DNA of 64,000 nt from Rhizobium sp. (GTDB lineage Bacteria; Pseudomonadota; Alphaproteobacteria; Rhizobiales; Rhizobiaceae), in the NCBI GenBank assembly GCA_029865885.1, contig JARXAK010000202.1, positions 1 to 64,000 of the forward strand, written 5' to 3'. Positions 16,583 through 25,344 of the stretch are shown here, in pieces. The notes under the pieces are model-generated. The model made no database searches, was not told the DNA's origin, and worked only from the letters and a program-made list of their open reading frames with translations. The position numbers and the translations under genes are program-made. Position 1 is the stretch's first letter. Every line of letters begins with the position of its first letter.

Positions 16583-17856
16583 GCTGCGCCCTCTCCCGCT
16601 TCAACAGCGGTGGACGGCAACGCAAGCTCGATCTTCTCCAGAAGTGTCGGCAGTTGCGTAATCTGTTTGATCGTGAGGCGCGGGCGCTCACGCCGGTTTT
16701 TCGGCTTGTGGGTCCCCCGCAACGACCACGCAAGGAAGATGCTGATGAGACCGAAACGGTTGGCGCCGAGAATGTCGCGCTCCAGATTGTTGCCGACCAT
16801 GACGGTACGTGCGCGGTCATCCTGCGAAAGGCCAAGCGCCTTGAATGCAGCCTCGAACATGCGGGGGGAAGGCTTCAGTTCCCCGACATCCTCAGAGATC
16901 ACATGCGCCTCGAAGCACGACCATAGCCCATGCTGGCCGAGCAAATTCTCAAAGGTCGCCCGAGGTCCATCCGCCACGAGGGCGAGACGGTGACCAGCCG
17001 TCGCCAGTTCCTGCAGCATGGCATCGGCGCCCGGAATGAGCTTGCCAGACACCACGACATCGGTTCCCGGCAGTTTCACCTCGGTCGACTCGTCGACAAG
17101 CGTGTCGCCACAGTCCAGCAAAACGGCCGCAAGATGCGGCACGGTCGTCGGCAGTCGCGCCGTCAGCGATAAAAATCTCTGGGGGATCCAGGCCTTTAAC
17201 GACGACCAGGGAAGCAGTTCCGGCTCAGCCGCCGCCGCCATTTCGGCAAACCTCCAGCTGGGCCTGAAGGCAGCCCGCTTGAGGAAAAGTCGGCCCAGAC
17301 GGATTTCGAAGCGCGACGCCGAGATGAGCCCGGCCTCCGAAAACAGATTGGAGAGATGGATACCTTCCTCGCCGGCAAATGACCCGCACATCGCGTCGAC
17401 AAAAGCGCCCGCTTCGTGCTTCATCGCCTTTGGATCGGCCCAATGGGCATGCTTGCCCGGCTCGATGAACAGCACAGGACGCAGCCCCTCGAGCGGTATG
17501 GAGCCATCCCGCCGCCGCATTGTCAGTCGCGCACCATGACGGGAAGCCTCGACCTTGATGACCCCGCCATCGGCGTCGAGATGAACCCAGACGTGTTCGA
17601 GGTCATAGAGATGCTGGATATCCCAGTCATACCAGATGGCATATTCGATCACGGTCCCGCTGCCGGGCCGGATCCTGAACTTCGATGACACGGATTTCAT
17701 CGCGTTGCGATAGACCGTGTAGCCCATGGCCAAAGGTGCGAAGGGCTCTTTCTCGTCGAGATTGAGCAAGGGCCTGTGGCGCATGGCGAGCGCATGGTCC
17801 GCCTCCAGGACTTCGAAGGCGGGGAAGCTGGTGGAGGAAAGGGCATGTGCGTTCAT
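16579..17856 (-). CDS. HAD-superfamily hydrolase fused to an unknown N-terminal domain
   Basis: 425-aa two-part protein. Residues 1-240 form an unrecognised domain with the conserved-looking stretches TVIEYAIWYDWDIQHLYDLE and HVWVHLDADG. Residues 241-425 are a HAD domain: motif I LLDCGDTLVDE (D248; the usual second Asp at +2 is Gly), the lysine region EDVGELKPSP (K328), and motif IV MVGNNLERDILGANR. The missing Asp at +2 makes ordinary phosphatase activity uncertain. ATG at 17856 overlaps the stop of the ATPase gene (ATGA); an in-frame ATG at 17976 would lie inside that gene. The 4-nt overlap with the 836-aa protein keeps it in the same operon. It may process a phosphorylated or lyase-derived sugar. 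Confidence 0.75.
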   Translation of the reverse strand: MNAHALSSTSFPAFEVLEADHALAMRHRPLLNLDEKEPFAPLAMGYTVYRNAMKSVSSKFRIRPGSGTVIEYAIWYDWDIQHLYDLEHVWVHLDADGGVIKVEASRHGARLTMRRRDGSIPLEGLRPVLFIEPGKHAHWADPKAMKHEAGAFVDAMCGSFAGEEGIHLSNLFSEAGLISASRFEIRLGRLFLKRAAFRPSWRFAEMAAAAEPELLPWSSLKAWIPQRFLSLTARLPTTVPHLAAVLLDCGDTLVDESTEVKLPGTDVVVSGKLIPGADAMLQELATAGHRLALVADGPRATFENLLGQHGLWSCFEAHVISEDVGELKPSPRMFEAAFKALGLSQDDRARTVMVGNNLERDILGANRFGLISIFLAWSLRGTHKPKNRRERPRLTIKQITQLPTLLEKIELALPSTAVEAGEGAA

Positions 17857-18902
17857 CAGGCGCCAACTCCCACCAGATCGAGGCTTTCCGCATGATGGCA
17901 GCGCACCTGCCGCCCACCGGCGACGGTTCTCAACTCCGGTGTATCCTTGCGGCAGGCCTCGTCGGCATAGGGGCAACGCGGATGAAACGGACAGCCGCTC
18001 GGCACGTTCATGGCGTCGGCAATCTCGCCCTTCAAGGGCACACGCTTGCGGGCACGATTACCGCGCGGATCGGGCTGGGGAACTGCTGCCAGAAGCGCTT
18101 CGGTATAGGGATGCAGCGGCTTTTCGAACATCTTGTCCGTCGGCCCGACCTCCATCAGCCGACCGAGATACATCACGCCCACCCGGTCCGAGATATGCTC
18201 GACCATACCCAGATCATGGGTGATGAAGAGATAGGTGAGGCCCAGCTTTTCCTGTAGATCCTGCATCAGGTTGATGTTCTGGGCGGCAACCGACACGTCG
18301 AGCGCCGAGACCGCCTCATCCGCTGCGATAAAGCTTGGATTGAGCGCGAGCGCGCGCGCGATCCCGATCCGCTGACGCTGGCCACCGGAAAAGGCATGGG
18401 GATACCGCATGACATATTCGGGGCGAAGTCCGACAAGCCCCAGCAGTTCCGAGACGCGATCCTTGATCTCCGCAGGGCTGCCCATTCCATGGATGACAAG
18501 CGGCTCGCCGACGAGGTCGAGCAGACGCATGCGCGGATTGAGCGAGGAATAGGGGTCCTGGAAGATCATCTGCATTTCGCGCCGGATCGACCGCATGTCC
18601 CGGTCCCCGAGCCGGGTAATGTCAACGACATCGCCACTTTCCCGGCGAAACAGGATCTCGCCTGCCGTCAGGTCATAGGCTCGGAGGATCAGGCGTGCGA
18701 TCGAAGACTTGCCCGAGCCGCTTTCCCCGACCAGACCGAAGGTCTCACCCTTGCGAATATCGAAGCTGATGTCGTCGACGGCCTTGATCGTCGCGACCTC
18801 ACGGCGCTTCCATCCCTCGTAAATCGGGAAATACTTCTTGGCCCCGCGAACGGAAATCAACGTGTCCTTGTCGAGGCTGTTTTGAAGGGGCTTATGCATC
18901 AC
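17856..18902 (-). CDS. Dipeptide/oligopeptide-type ABC transporter ATPase (DppF-like)
   Basis: 348-aa ATPase of the Opp/Dpp group. Walker A GESGSGKSSIARLIL, the signature FSGGQRQRIGIARALAL, Walker B FIAADEAVSALDVS and the H-loop FITHDLG are intact. The C-terminal oligopeptide-transporter extension with four cysteines around CPFHPRCPYADEACRKDTPE is present. GTG at 18902 (or ATG at 18899) overlaps the stop of the preceding ATPase gene. Opp/Dpp-type importers in rhizobia often carry sugars or oligosaccharides, which suits the neighbouring glycoside hydrolases. It energises the importer together with the ATPase encoded at 18899-19954. Confidence 0.92.
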   Translation of the reverse strand: MMHKPLQNSLDKDTLISVRGAKKYFPIYEGWKRREVATIKAVDDISFDIRKGETFGLVGESGSGKSSIARLILRAYDLTAGEILFRRESGDVVDITRLGDRDMRSIRREMQMIFQDPYSSLNPRMRLLDLVGEPLVIHGMGSPAEIKDRVSELLGLVGLRPEYVMRYPHAFSGGQRQRIGIARALALNPSFIAADEAVSALDVSVAAQNINLMQDLQEKLGLTYLFITHDLGMVEHISDRVGVMYLGRLMEVGPTDKMFEKPLHPYTEALLAAVPQPDPRGNRARKRVPLKGEIADAMNVPSGCPFHPRCPYADEACRKDTPELRTVAGGRQVRCHHAESLDLVGVGA

Positions 18903-19954
18903 GCAAACTCCGCCGCAGGCACGATCTGGCCTGCGAAATGACAGCGTGCCTTCTGGCCGCTGGCGAACTGGATGTCGTCAGGAACCGTCGCGTCACAGAT
19001 CCCGGCCACGCCATGCAGACAGCGCGGATGGAAGGAACAGCCGGTCGGGACGTTGAAGGGATCAGGCACGACGCCGGCGATGGTGCGAAGACGCTTGCCA
19101 TGACTTTTGCCGAGACGGGGGATCGATTGCAGCAGTGCCTGGGTATAGGGATGCTTGGGCTCGTAGAAGATCTCGTCCACCGTTCCGGTCTCGACCACGC
19201 GGCCGAGATACATGACCGCGACCCGGTCGGCGATATCGGCCACCACGCCGAAATTATGCGTGATGAAGACGATCGCCATTCCAAGCTCCTGCTGAAGGGA
19301 CTTCAACAGTTCGAGGATCTGCGCCTCCGTTGTCACGTCGAGCGCCGTCGTCGGTTCGTCGGCGATCAAGAGCGTCGGATCGCAGGACAGGGCGAGGGCG
19401 ATCATCGCGCGCTGACGCATGCCGCCCGAGAGATGGTGCGGATAACGATCCACGATATCGTGTGGCCGGGGCATCTGTACCCGCGTCAGAAGCTCGATTG
19501 CCTGATTGCGGGCCTCGGCCTTGGAGACCTTCCGATGCAGCATCACGGTGCGCATGATCTGCGTGCCGATCGTGTGGACAGGCGACAGAGCCGTCATCGG
19601 CTCCTGGAACACCATCCCGATCTCGCCGCCGCGGATCTCGCGCATCTCCCGGCCCTGCCAGTCGAGATCGGAGATTACGGTCTCCTGGCCATTGCCGCGT
19701 CGAAAGCGGATCGAGCCATGGGCATTGATCGCGCTGCGCGGCTGGAGGCGCATGATCGACCGCGCGGTGACGGACTTGCCAGATCCGCTCTCGCCGACGA
19801 TGCCGAGCACCTCGCCCCGGTTGACGTGATAGGAGACCCCGTTCACGGCCTTCACCAGACCGTCGCGCGTCGGAAAGTGAACGCCGACATTGTCGAGTTC
19901 GAGGAGCCGTTCGGGTGCCATGGGAGCGTGGTGGCCTGTGTTCAGGGATGACAT
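18899..19954 (-). CDS. Dipeptide/oligopeptide-type ABC transporter ATPase (DppD-like)
   Basis: 351-aa ATPase with Walker A GIVGESGSGKSVTARSIM, signature HLSGGMRQRAMIALALSC, Walker B LLIADEPTTALDVT and H-loop FITHNFG. The C-terminal cysteine-containing extension (CSFHPRCLHGVAGICDAT) is typical of DppD/OppD proteins. ATG at 19954 sits behind GAGGGAGGAGG; a reading frame open to 20101 lacks such a site. It pairs with the downstream ATPase and with the two permeases at 19968-22124. Cargo is likely an oligosaccharide given the enzymes around it. Confidence 0.92.
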   Translation of the reverse strand: MSSLNTGHHAPMAPERLLELDNVGVHFPTRDGLVKAVNGVSYHVNRGEVLGIVGESGSGKSVTARSIMRLQPRSAINAHGSIRFRRGNGQETVISDLDWQGREMREIRGGEIGMVFQEPMTALSPVHTIGTQIMRTVMLHRKVSKAEARNQAIELLTRVQMPRPHDIVDRYPHHLSGGMRQRAMIALALSCDPTLLIADEPTTALDVTTEAQILELLKSLQQELGMAIVFITHNFGVVADIADRVAVMYLGRVVETGTVDEIFYEPKHPYTQALLQSIPRLGKSHGKRLRTIAGVVPDPFNVPTGCSFHPRCLHGVAGICDATVPDDIQFASGQKARCHFAGQIVPAAEFA

Positions 19955-19967
19955 AGAACCTCCTCCC

Positions 19968-21131
19968 TCATTGACCATAGGGATCGGCTGCATCGCGCAG
20001 ACCGTCACCGATGAAGTTGAATGCCAGCACCACCAGAACCACGGCGACGCCGGGCGCCAGCAACCAGGGAGCCATGGAGATCGAGCGAAGGTTCTGGGCA
20101 TCCTGCAGCAGCACGCCCCAGCTGACGACTGGCGGACGCAACCCGAGACCGAGGAAGCTGAGCGCCGTCTCGCCGAGGATCATTTCCGGGATGGCGAGAG
20201 TGAGTGCGGCGATGATGTAGCTCGTCATCGCCGGCAGCATGTGGCGTGTCACGATCCGGTATTCTGAGGCGCCTGCCAGACGCGCCGCAAGCACATAGTC
20301 TTCCGTCTTCAACGACAGGAACCGACCACGGACGACCCGCGCCAGATGGGTCCAGCCGATGAGGGAGAGGATGAGCGTGATCAGGACATAGACGAAGATG
20401 GGATCCCAGGCGATCGGCAGTGCCGCTGCAAGCCCCATCCAGAGCGGGATCGTCGGGATAGACCGGATGAATTCCATCAGCCGCTGAATGGTAGAGTCGA
20501 TGCGGCCACCGTAATAGCCGGAGATCGCACCCAGCGCGAGACCCAGCACAAAGGCGAAGGTGACACCCACGACACCCGCAGAAAGCGTCACCCGGGCGCC
20601 GTGGATGAGACGGCTATAGAGGTCGCGACCGAGCGAATCCGTGCCAAGCAGATTGATCTGTTGCCGACGGTCATCGATCCCGAAAAGCCGGAGACGCGTC
20701 TCCACCAGACCGAAGAAGCTGTAGGGCTCACCCTGAACGAAAAAGCGGATCGGCAGCGGCTTGCTTGTGTCTTCCTGATAGATCACCCGCGCGGTCTCAA
20801 GATCGCGCGTCCTCTTCATTGCGTAGATGAAGGGTCGATGCAGTTCGCCGTCGTGCAGGATGCGCACGCTGCTGGGCGGCGCGAGCGTGTTCAGGCGATT
20901 GATGGTGAAGGGCGCATAGGGCGTGAAGAAATGCGCGAAGATCGAAAACACCGACAGGATGATCATGAAGATCAGCGAGACGACCGCAAGCTTGTGCTTG
21001 CGATACCGCCACCAGATCAGCGTCCAGGGCTTCGCAGTATAATGGCTTTCGTCCCGGAACTCCTCCTTGGGCGCCAGCGGCGGCACACGGGGCGTGAGCA
21101 TGGGGGGTGAGAGATTCTGAAGGTCGGTCAT
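19968..21131 (-). CDS. ABC transporter permease (DppC-like)
   Basis: 387-aa inner-membrane permease. It has the DppC/OppC N-terminal domain (WTLIWWRYRKHKLAVVSLIF) and the C-terminal BPD-transport core, with the EAA-type loop in EDYVLAARLAGASEYRIVTR. An extended periplasmic region lies between the first and second membrane helices (residues about 70-170), longer than in simple DppC, and contains LLGTDSLGRDLYSRLIHGAR. ATG at 21131 overlaps no gene but is only 6 nt from the upstream stop. It partners the DppB-like permease. Confidence 0.92.
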   Translation of the reverse strand: MTDLQNLSPPMLTPRVPPLAPKEEFRDESHYTAKPWTLIWWRYRKHKLAVVSLIFMIILSVFSIFAHFFTPYAPFTINRLNTLAPPSSVRILHDGELHRPFIYAMKRTRDLETARVIYQEDTSKPLPIRFFVQGEPYSFFGLVETRLRLFGIDDRRQQINLLGTDSLGRDLYSRLIHGARVTLSAGVVGVTFAFVLGLALGAISGYYGGRIDSTIQRLMEFIRSIPTIPLWMGLAAALPIAWDPIFVYVLITLILSLIGWTHLARVVRGRFLSLKTEDYVLAARLAGASEYRIVTRHMLPAMTSYIIAALTLAIPEMILGETALSFLGLGLRPPVVSWGVLLQDAQNLRSISMAPWLLAPGVAVVLVVLAFNFIGDGLRDAADPYGQ

Positions 21132-21137
21132 GGGGCC

Positions 21138-22124
21138 TCACGAGAACCGGATGCGCGGGTCGGACATGGCAAGCAGGATGTCCGAGAGCACCGTGCCGAT
21201 GACGGTGAAGACGCTGAGGATGAGGATGAAACTGCCGGCGAGATACATGTCCTGCATCTTGAGCGCCTGCAGCAGCAGCGGGCCTGTCGTCGGCAGGTTG
21301 AGCACGACAGCCGTGATGACATCGCCGGAGAAAAGCGCGGGCAAAGCCCAGCCGACGGTCGAGATGAAGGGGTTGAGCGCAACGCGGACGGGATAGCGCC
21401 ACACGACCGTACGCTCGCTGAAGCCCTGCGCATAGGCCGTCTCGACATAGGGCTTGCGCAACTCGTCCAGCATATTGGCGCGCATCACGCGGATCAGACC
21501 GGCGGCGCCACCGGTGGCGAGCACCACGAGCGGGATCCAGATATGCGAGAGCATGTTGACGAATTTGTCGAAATCCCAGGGCTTGTCCTGAAACTCGGGC
21601 GACACCAGCCCGCCGACGTCAAGGTTCAGCCAGACGAAGGACATCCACATCAGAACCAGCGCGAGCAGGAAGTCCGGCACGCCCTTGCCGAGAAAGCCAA
21701 AGACGGTGAAGACATAGTCGAAGACGGAATACTGCCGCGTCGCCGAATAGACACCCACGGGGATGGCGATCATCCAGGTGAAGATCATGCTGAGCGTGGA
21801 GATCGCCAGCGTCAGTCCGAGGCGATCCCAGATAAGATCGCTGACCGGCGCATTCCATTCCAGCGAGCGACCGAAATCGCCATAGAAAACAATGTTGGAG
21901 ATCCAGCGCCAGTATTGCACCAGGATCGGGTCGTTCAGACCATATTGCTGCCGCAACAGCTCTTCCTGCAACTCGGTGATATACTCACCGCCGCTGCGCA
22001 GCTGTGCCGCATAGGCCGAGACAAAATCGCCCGGCGGCAGCTGGATGATGACGAAGGCGATGAAGGAGACGAAGATCAGTGTGGGGATCGCCCACAACAG
22101 TCGTCGAACAGCATAGCCAAGCAT
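21138..22124 (-). CDS. ABC transporter permease (DppB-like)
   Basis: 328-aa permease with the typical N-terminal helix MLGYAVRRLLWAIPTLIFVS, the BPD-transport domain and the EAA-type loop RKPYVETAYAQGFSERTVVW. The ATG at 22124 is preceded by AGAGGTAAAG; the frame stays open to 22238 without a ribosome site. A strong hairpin (22218-22255) separates it from the upstream binding-protein gene, which probably sets a lower level of the membrane subunits than of the binding protein. Confidence 0.92.
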   Translation of the reverse strand: MLGYAVRRLLWAIPTLIFVSFIAFVIIQLPPGDFVSAYAAQLRSGGEYITELQEELLRQQYGLNDPILVQYWRWISNIVFYGDFGRSLEWNAPVSDLIWDRLGLTLAISTLSMIFTWMIAIPVGVYSATRQYSVFDYVFTVFGFLGKGVPDFLLALVLMWMSFVWLNLDVGGLVSPEFQDKPWDFDKFVNMLSHIWIPLVVLATGGAAGLIRVMRANMLDELRKPYVETAYAQGFSERTVVWRYPVRVALNPFISTVGWALPALFSGDVITAVVLNLPTTGPLLLQALKMQDMYLAGSFILILSVFTVIGTVLSDILLAMSDPRIRFS

Positions 22125-22217
22125 GCGCTTTACCTCTGTCTTGCCGGGCGTCGATGCGCAGCGGAACGACGCAACGTCGCTCCGTCTCGGCAAAATCCGC
22201 GAATATTGGATCAGATC

Positions 22218-22255
22218 GGAGCCCCGCAGCGCGCCCAAGCGGCATGCGGGGCTCC
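22218..22255 (-). terminator. Intra-operon hairpin after the binding-protein gene
   Basis: Perfect 11-bp inverted repeat, GGAGCCCCGCA and TGCGGGGCTCC, with a 16-nt loop, 12 bp past the stop of the binding-protein gene. No T-run follows. In ABC operons such hairpins commonly stabilise the receptor mRNA or attenuate expression of the permease genes. Confidence 0.6.
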
Positions 22256-22267
22256 AGTTGGTTCAGA

Positions 22268-24172
22268 TTACTGCTTCATCCACATCTGCTGGGTGACGCC
22301 GAGACCGATACCACGTGTGATGTCGTCCTCGATCAGACCGTCGCGCATGTTCTTGAAGTCGTTCTTTGCAATGGCGATCGCCGGGGATTCGCCGACGATG
22401 CCGATGACCCAACCCTGTTTGACGAAGGTTTCGATCAGTTCGTTGAGGGCAGCGTCCGCCGCTTCGCGGTTCGGAGCCTTGGCGGCAGCATCCCAGCTTG
22501 CGAAGATCGTGCGGATCGGATGATCGGCCGGCGGCTCGATGCCCGAGACACCCTTGGTCGAGTACCAGATGTAATACTGATGGGCGTAGCTATCATTGCC
22601 CATCATGATGCGCGGGTCAGCCGCCACGACCGACAGACGGTCGAAGGGATACCATTGCATCTGGAACTCGTTGTTGTCGCGGCTGCCGTCCCACTGGGTG
22701 CGGTCGATCAGACGCGGCAGAAGCTCGATACCGATCTGCTTGTAGTTGTCGGCAACGATTTCCATGGTTTTCGGGCCGTTGGCATGCTGCATTTCGACGA
22801 CGATGGAGACGCGCTTGCCATCCGGACGCAGGCGAAAGCCGTCAGCGTCCTTCTTGTCCAGACCGATGCCATCGAGCAGCTGGTTCGCCTTATCAGGATC
22901 GAACTCTGCCCAGTGGGTTTCCAGATCGGCATTGAAGTTGGGCGAACCTGTCACCGGTGAGGCCTGCCGGGGCTCCGCAAGGCCGGTGAAGACCAGCTCG
23001 TTGACCGTTTCGCGATCGATGGCGATGCTCAAAGCCTGACGGAAGTCGGCATTCTCGTAGAGACCGCGCAGCACCTCGTCCTTGACGTTGAGGTTCGGCA
23101 CGAGCGACCAAGTCTGGGCCTGGTTCCAGCGGTAGACCTTGTAGTCACCCTTGGTCTCGTTTTCCTTGTAGAACGTGTAGTCCTGCGGCTCGACATAGCG
23201 CATCTGCATGTCAATCTGCCCCTGCACGATCATCAGGTTGAACGCTTCCTGCTCGCTGAACAGGCGATGCGAGATGCGGTCGATATAGGGCAGCTGGTTT
23301 CCGGCCTGATCGACGGCGTAGTAATAGGGATTGCGGACCATGGTGACGACTTCGGCCGGAGCCGGCGTCTCGATCTTCCAAGCCGTGATGACCGGCAGAT
23401 CCGGATTCTGCCACCATGCGGTCGCAGCACCCTTGGAGCCCCAGAGATCCTGCCACTTTTCAACGCCATACTTTGTCACCGCAGCCTGCAACTCGTCGGC
23501 GGAGGCGTAGTTGTTGTTGAACTGCTTCAGATAGTGCTTCGGGAACAGGAAGCTCGGACGATCAAGGCTCGGCTCGCCAGTCGAATCCTTCGCCAGGATC
23601 TCGAGGAAATAGACGTAAGGCTCCTCGAAGCTGACCTTGAAGGTGCGATCGTCAACAACCTCAAGCGTCATCGGCTTGCCGCCGGGGGCCAGCGTCTGGT
23701 CGATAGCCGGCATGATCTCCTTGTTCAGGAAGACGTCCTTGTACCAGAACTCAACATCCTCGGTCGTGACGGGATGCCCGTCAGACCACTTGAGGCCATT
23801 CAGAAGCGTGAAGGTGAAGGTACGGGAATCTTCGCTGACGGAGTAGGATTCGACATAGCCGGGCACCAGCGACAGCTTGCCGTCCGCCCCTTGCGACCAC
23901 TTGACGACACGCTCTTCCATCAACTTGGTCGGCCCCCAGCGATCGCCAGGGCCTTTGTAGCCACGCTGCCAGTTGCCGCCATACTGACCGACTTCGACGG
24001 CGTTCACGACGGTCGGCTTTTCCGGAAGGCGCTGCTCGACCGGCGGCAGCTTGCCTGCCTTCACCTGCTCCTGAAGCATCGGCGATTCATTGAAAGCCCA
24101 AGCAGAGCCCGCCAGGCAACAGGTCATCAAAACAGAAACCAGTGCCTTTGAAATTTTTTCATTGCGCATCAT
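22268..24172 (-). CDS. Family-5 solute-binding protein of a Dpp/Opp-type importer
   Basis: 634-aa periplasmic receptor. A signal peptide (ISKALVSVLMTCCLAGSAWA) is followed by the SBP family-5 fold, with the segment EVGQYGGNWQRGYKGPGDRW near residue 65 and LLNGLKWSDGHPVTTEDVEF near residue 130. It is longer than peptide receptors (about 530 aa). The GQYGG pattern resembles the rhizobial AgpA-type sugar receptors, so a sugar or oligosaccharide ligand is likely. ATG at 24172 (or 24169) is preceded by GGGAGG. It heads the importer operon and has a perfect 16-bp palindrome (24189-24204) directly upstream, a likely LacI operator. Confidence 0.92.
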   Translation of the reverse strand: MMRNEKISKALVSVLMTCCLAGSAWAFNESPMLQEQVKAGKLPPVEQRLPEKPTVVNAVEVGQYGGNWQRGYKGPGDRWGPTKLMEERVVKWSQGADGKLSLVPGYVESYSVSEDSRTFTFTLLNGLKWSDGHPVTTEDVEFWYKDVFLNKEIMPAIDQTLAPGGKPMTLEVVDDRTFKVSFEEPYVYFLEILAKDSTGEPSLDRPSFLFPKHYLKQFNNNYASADELQAAVTKYGVEKWQDLWGSKGAATAWWQNPDLPVITAWKIETPAPAEVVTMVRNPYYYAVDQAGNQLPYIDRISHRLFSEQEAFNLMIVQGQIDMQMRYVEPQDYTFYKENETKGDYKVYRWNQAQTWSLVPNLNVKDEVLRGLYENADFRQALSIAIDRETVNELVFTGLAEPRQASPVTGSPNFNADLETHWAEFDPDKANQLLDGIGLDKKDADGFRLRPDGKRVSIVVEMQHANGPKTMEIVADNYKQIGIELLPRLIDRTQWDGSRDNNEFQMQWYPFDRLSVVAADPRIMMGNDSYAHQYYIWYSTKGVSGIEPPADHPIRTIFASWDAAAKAPNREAADAALNELIETFVKQGWVIGIVGESPAIAIAKNDFKNMRDGLIEDDITRGIGLGVTQQMWMKQ

Positions 24173-24188
24173 TGTATCCTCCCAGATA

Positions 24189-24204
24189 GCGAAAATATTT
24201 TCGC
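24189..24204. promoter_or_regulatory. Perfect palindrome, candidate LacI-family operator
   Basis: GCGAAAATATTTTCGC is a perfect 16-bp palindrome 17-32 bp upstream of the binding-protein ATG. Its position would block transcription start or early elongation. The LacI-family gene ends about 90 bp away. A related core lies at 24268-24279. The symmetric form without a central spacer is typical of LacI-family sites. Confidence 0.65.
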
Positions 24205-24267
24205 GCATTTACCCTTGAATGCCTGCGATTTCGACAGATTTATACAGCGATATGGCAAAATCAAGAT

Positions 24268-24279
24268 AAAAATATTTTC
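24268..24279. promoter_or_regulatory. Second AT-rich half-matching LacI-type site
   Basis: AAAAATATTTTC matches the core of the 24189-24204 palindrome in 11 of 12 positions. Its centre is about 77 bp from the first, roughly seven helical turns, so DNA looping by a LacI-family tetramer or dimer pair is possible. The surrounding 24173-24292 gap is much more AT-rich than the coding DNA and holds the promoter of the importer operon. Confidence 0.45.
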
Positions 24280-24292
24280 ATATATACTTGGA

Positions 24293-25336
24293 TCAGATCG
24301 CCCTCGCACTCTCGCGTTCTATCAGTTTGCAGCCCAGCTCGATCCGGCAGGGCGGATGGTCTGGGCCGAAGACAGAAAGTCTGTTTTCGAGCGCCTGGAG
24401 CGCCAGCACCGCCATTTCCTGCAATGGCACGCGCACGGTGGTGAGCGGCGGCCGGGTGAGATCACCGAGTGCCACGCCATCGAAACCCACCACGGCGATA
24501 TCCTCCGGCACCTTCACGCCATGGGCGTGAAGAGCGGCAAGTGCCCCGACGGCAAGGTTGTCGGAGGCGCAGAAGATAGCGGTTGCGCCTTTGAGCCCGT
24601 CCTTCTCCGCCAGCAGTGAGGCGATTGCCGCCTCGCCGTCGCCCGGATTGTAGCCCTGAGCGATGTGGACACGCCCGAGATCGAGCGGCAATTGGCGCTC
24701 CCGATAGGCGTCGAGGAAGCCGTCGACACGCCGGGTAATCGTCCCGCGACCGCGCCAGGTGAGATGCAGGATCTGTCGGTGGCCCCGCGACAAAAGCCAT
24801 TCGGTGGCAAGCCGGGCGGCATAACGATTGCCGGGCGTGACCGTATCCACCGACATCGACGGGTCTTCCCCGTTGAGGAGAACAACCGCAATCCCGGAAG
24901 ACGCAAGCGCCCGCAGAAGCTTCGGATTGTCGTCGTAGACGAGGATGATGCCATCGGCATAAACCGATTTCGCCCCGTCGATGATCTCCTGCGCATTGAG
25001 TGCCTCGCCACCCGAATGGGCGACGACCCGCACACCCCGCCGCTCGCATTCCCGGGTGAGCGCCGTCAGCAGCGTCCAGGAAAAAAGATTCGTGTCGACA
25101 TGCGGAACATTCCCTGGCGGCACCGCCAGATAGACCGTCGAAAGGGAGGCGATCGAACCCTTCTGCTGTCGCTTGGCGAGATAACCGAGCCGCCTTGCCG
25201 CCTCCAGCACCCGGCTTCGAACCTCAGGCGAAATCGAGGCTGTTCCGTTCAACACATGGGAGACGGTGCTGAGCGCCACCCCCGCCTCGCGCGACACATC
25301 CTTGATGCCGACTTTCGGTCTGTCTGAAGTGTCCAT
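24293..25336 (-). CDS. LacI-family transcriptional regulator of the glycan block
   Basis: 347-aa regulator. The N-terminal helix-turn-helix and hinge helix VGIKDVSREAGVALSTVSHV, with the following VRSRVLEAARRLGYLAK, are standard LacI. The periplasmic-binding-protein-like core follows, with FCASDNLAVGALAALHAHGV and VPEDIAVVGFDG. ATG at 25336, six nt after GAGG, is chosen; an ATG at 25348 overlapping the upstream stop is an alternative. It lies between the GH38/PHP genes and the importer operon, so it probably senses an imported oligosaccharide or derived sugar and controls both through the AT-rich palindromes at 24189-24279. Confidence 0.92.
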   Translation of the reverse strand: MDTSDRPKVGIKDVSREAGVALSTVSHVLNGTASISPEVRSRVLEAARRLGYLAKRQQKGSIASLSTVYLAVPPGNVPHVDTNLFSWTLLTALTRECERRGVRVVAHSGGEALNAQEIIDGAKSVYADGIILVYDDNPKLLRALASSGIAVVLLNGEDPSMSVDTVTPGNRYAARLATEWLLSRGHRQILHLTWRGRGTITRRVDGFLDAYRERQLPLDLGRVHIAQGYNPGDGEAAIASLLAEKDGLKGATAIFCASDNLAVGALAALHAHGVKVPEDIAVVGFDGVALGDLTRPPLTTVRVPLQEMAVLALQALENRLSVFGPDHPPCRIELGCKLIERESARAI

Positions 25337-25344
25337 TGTCTGCC

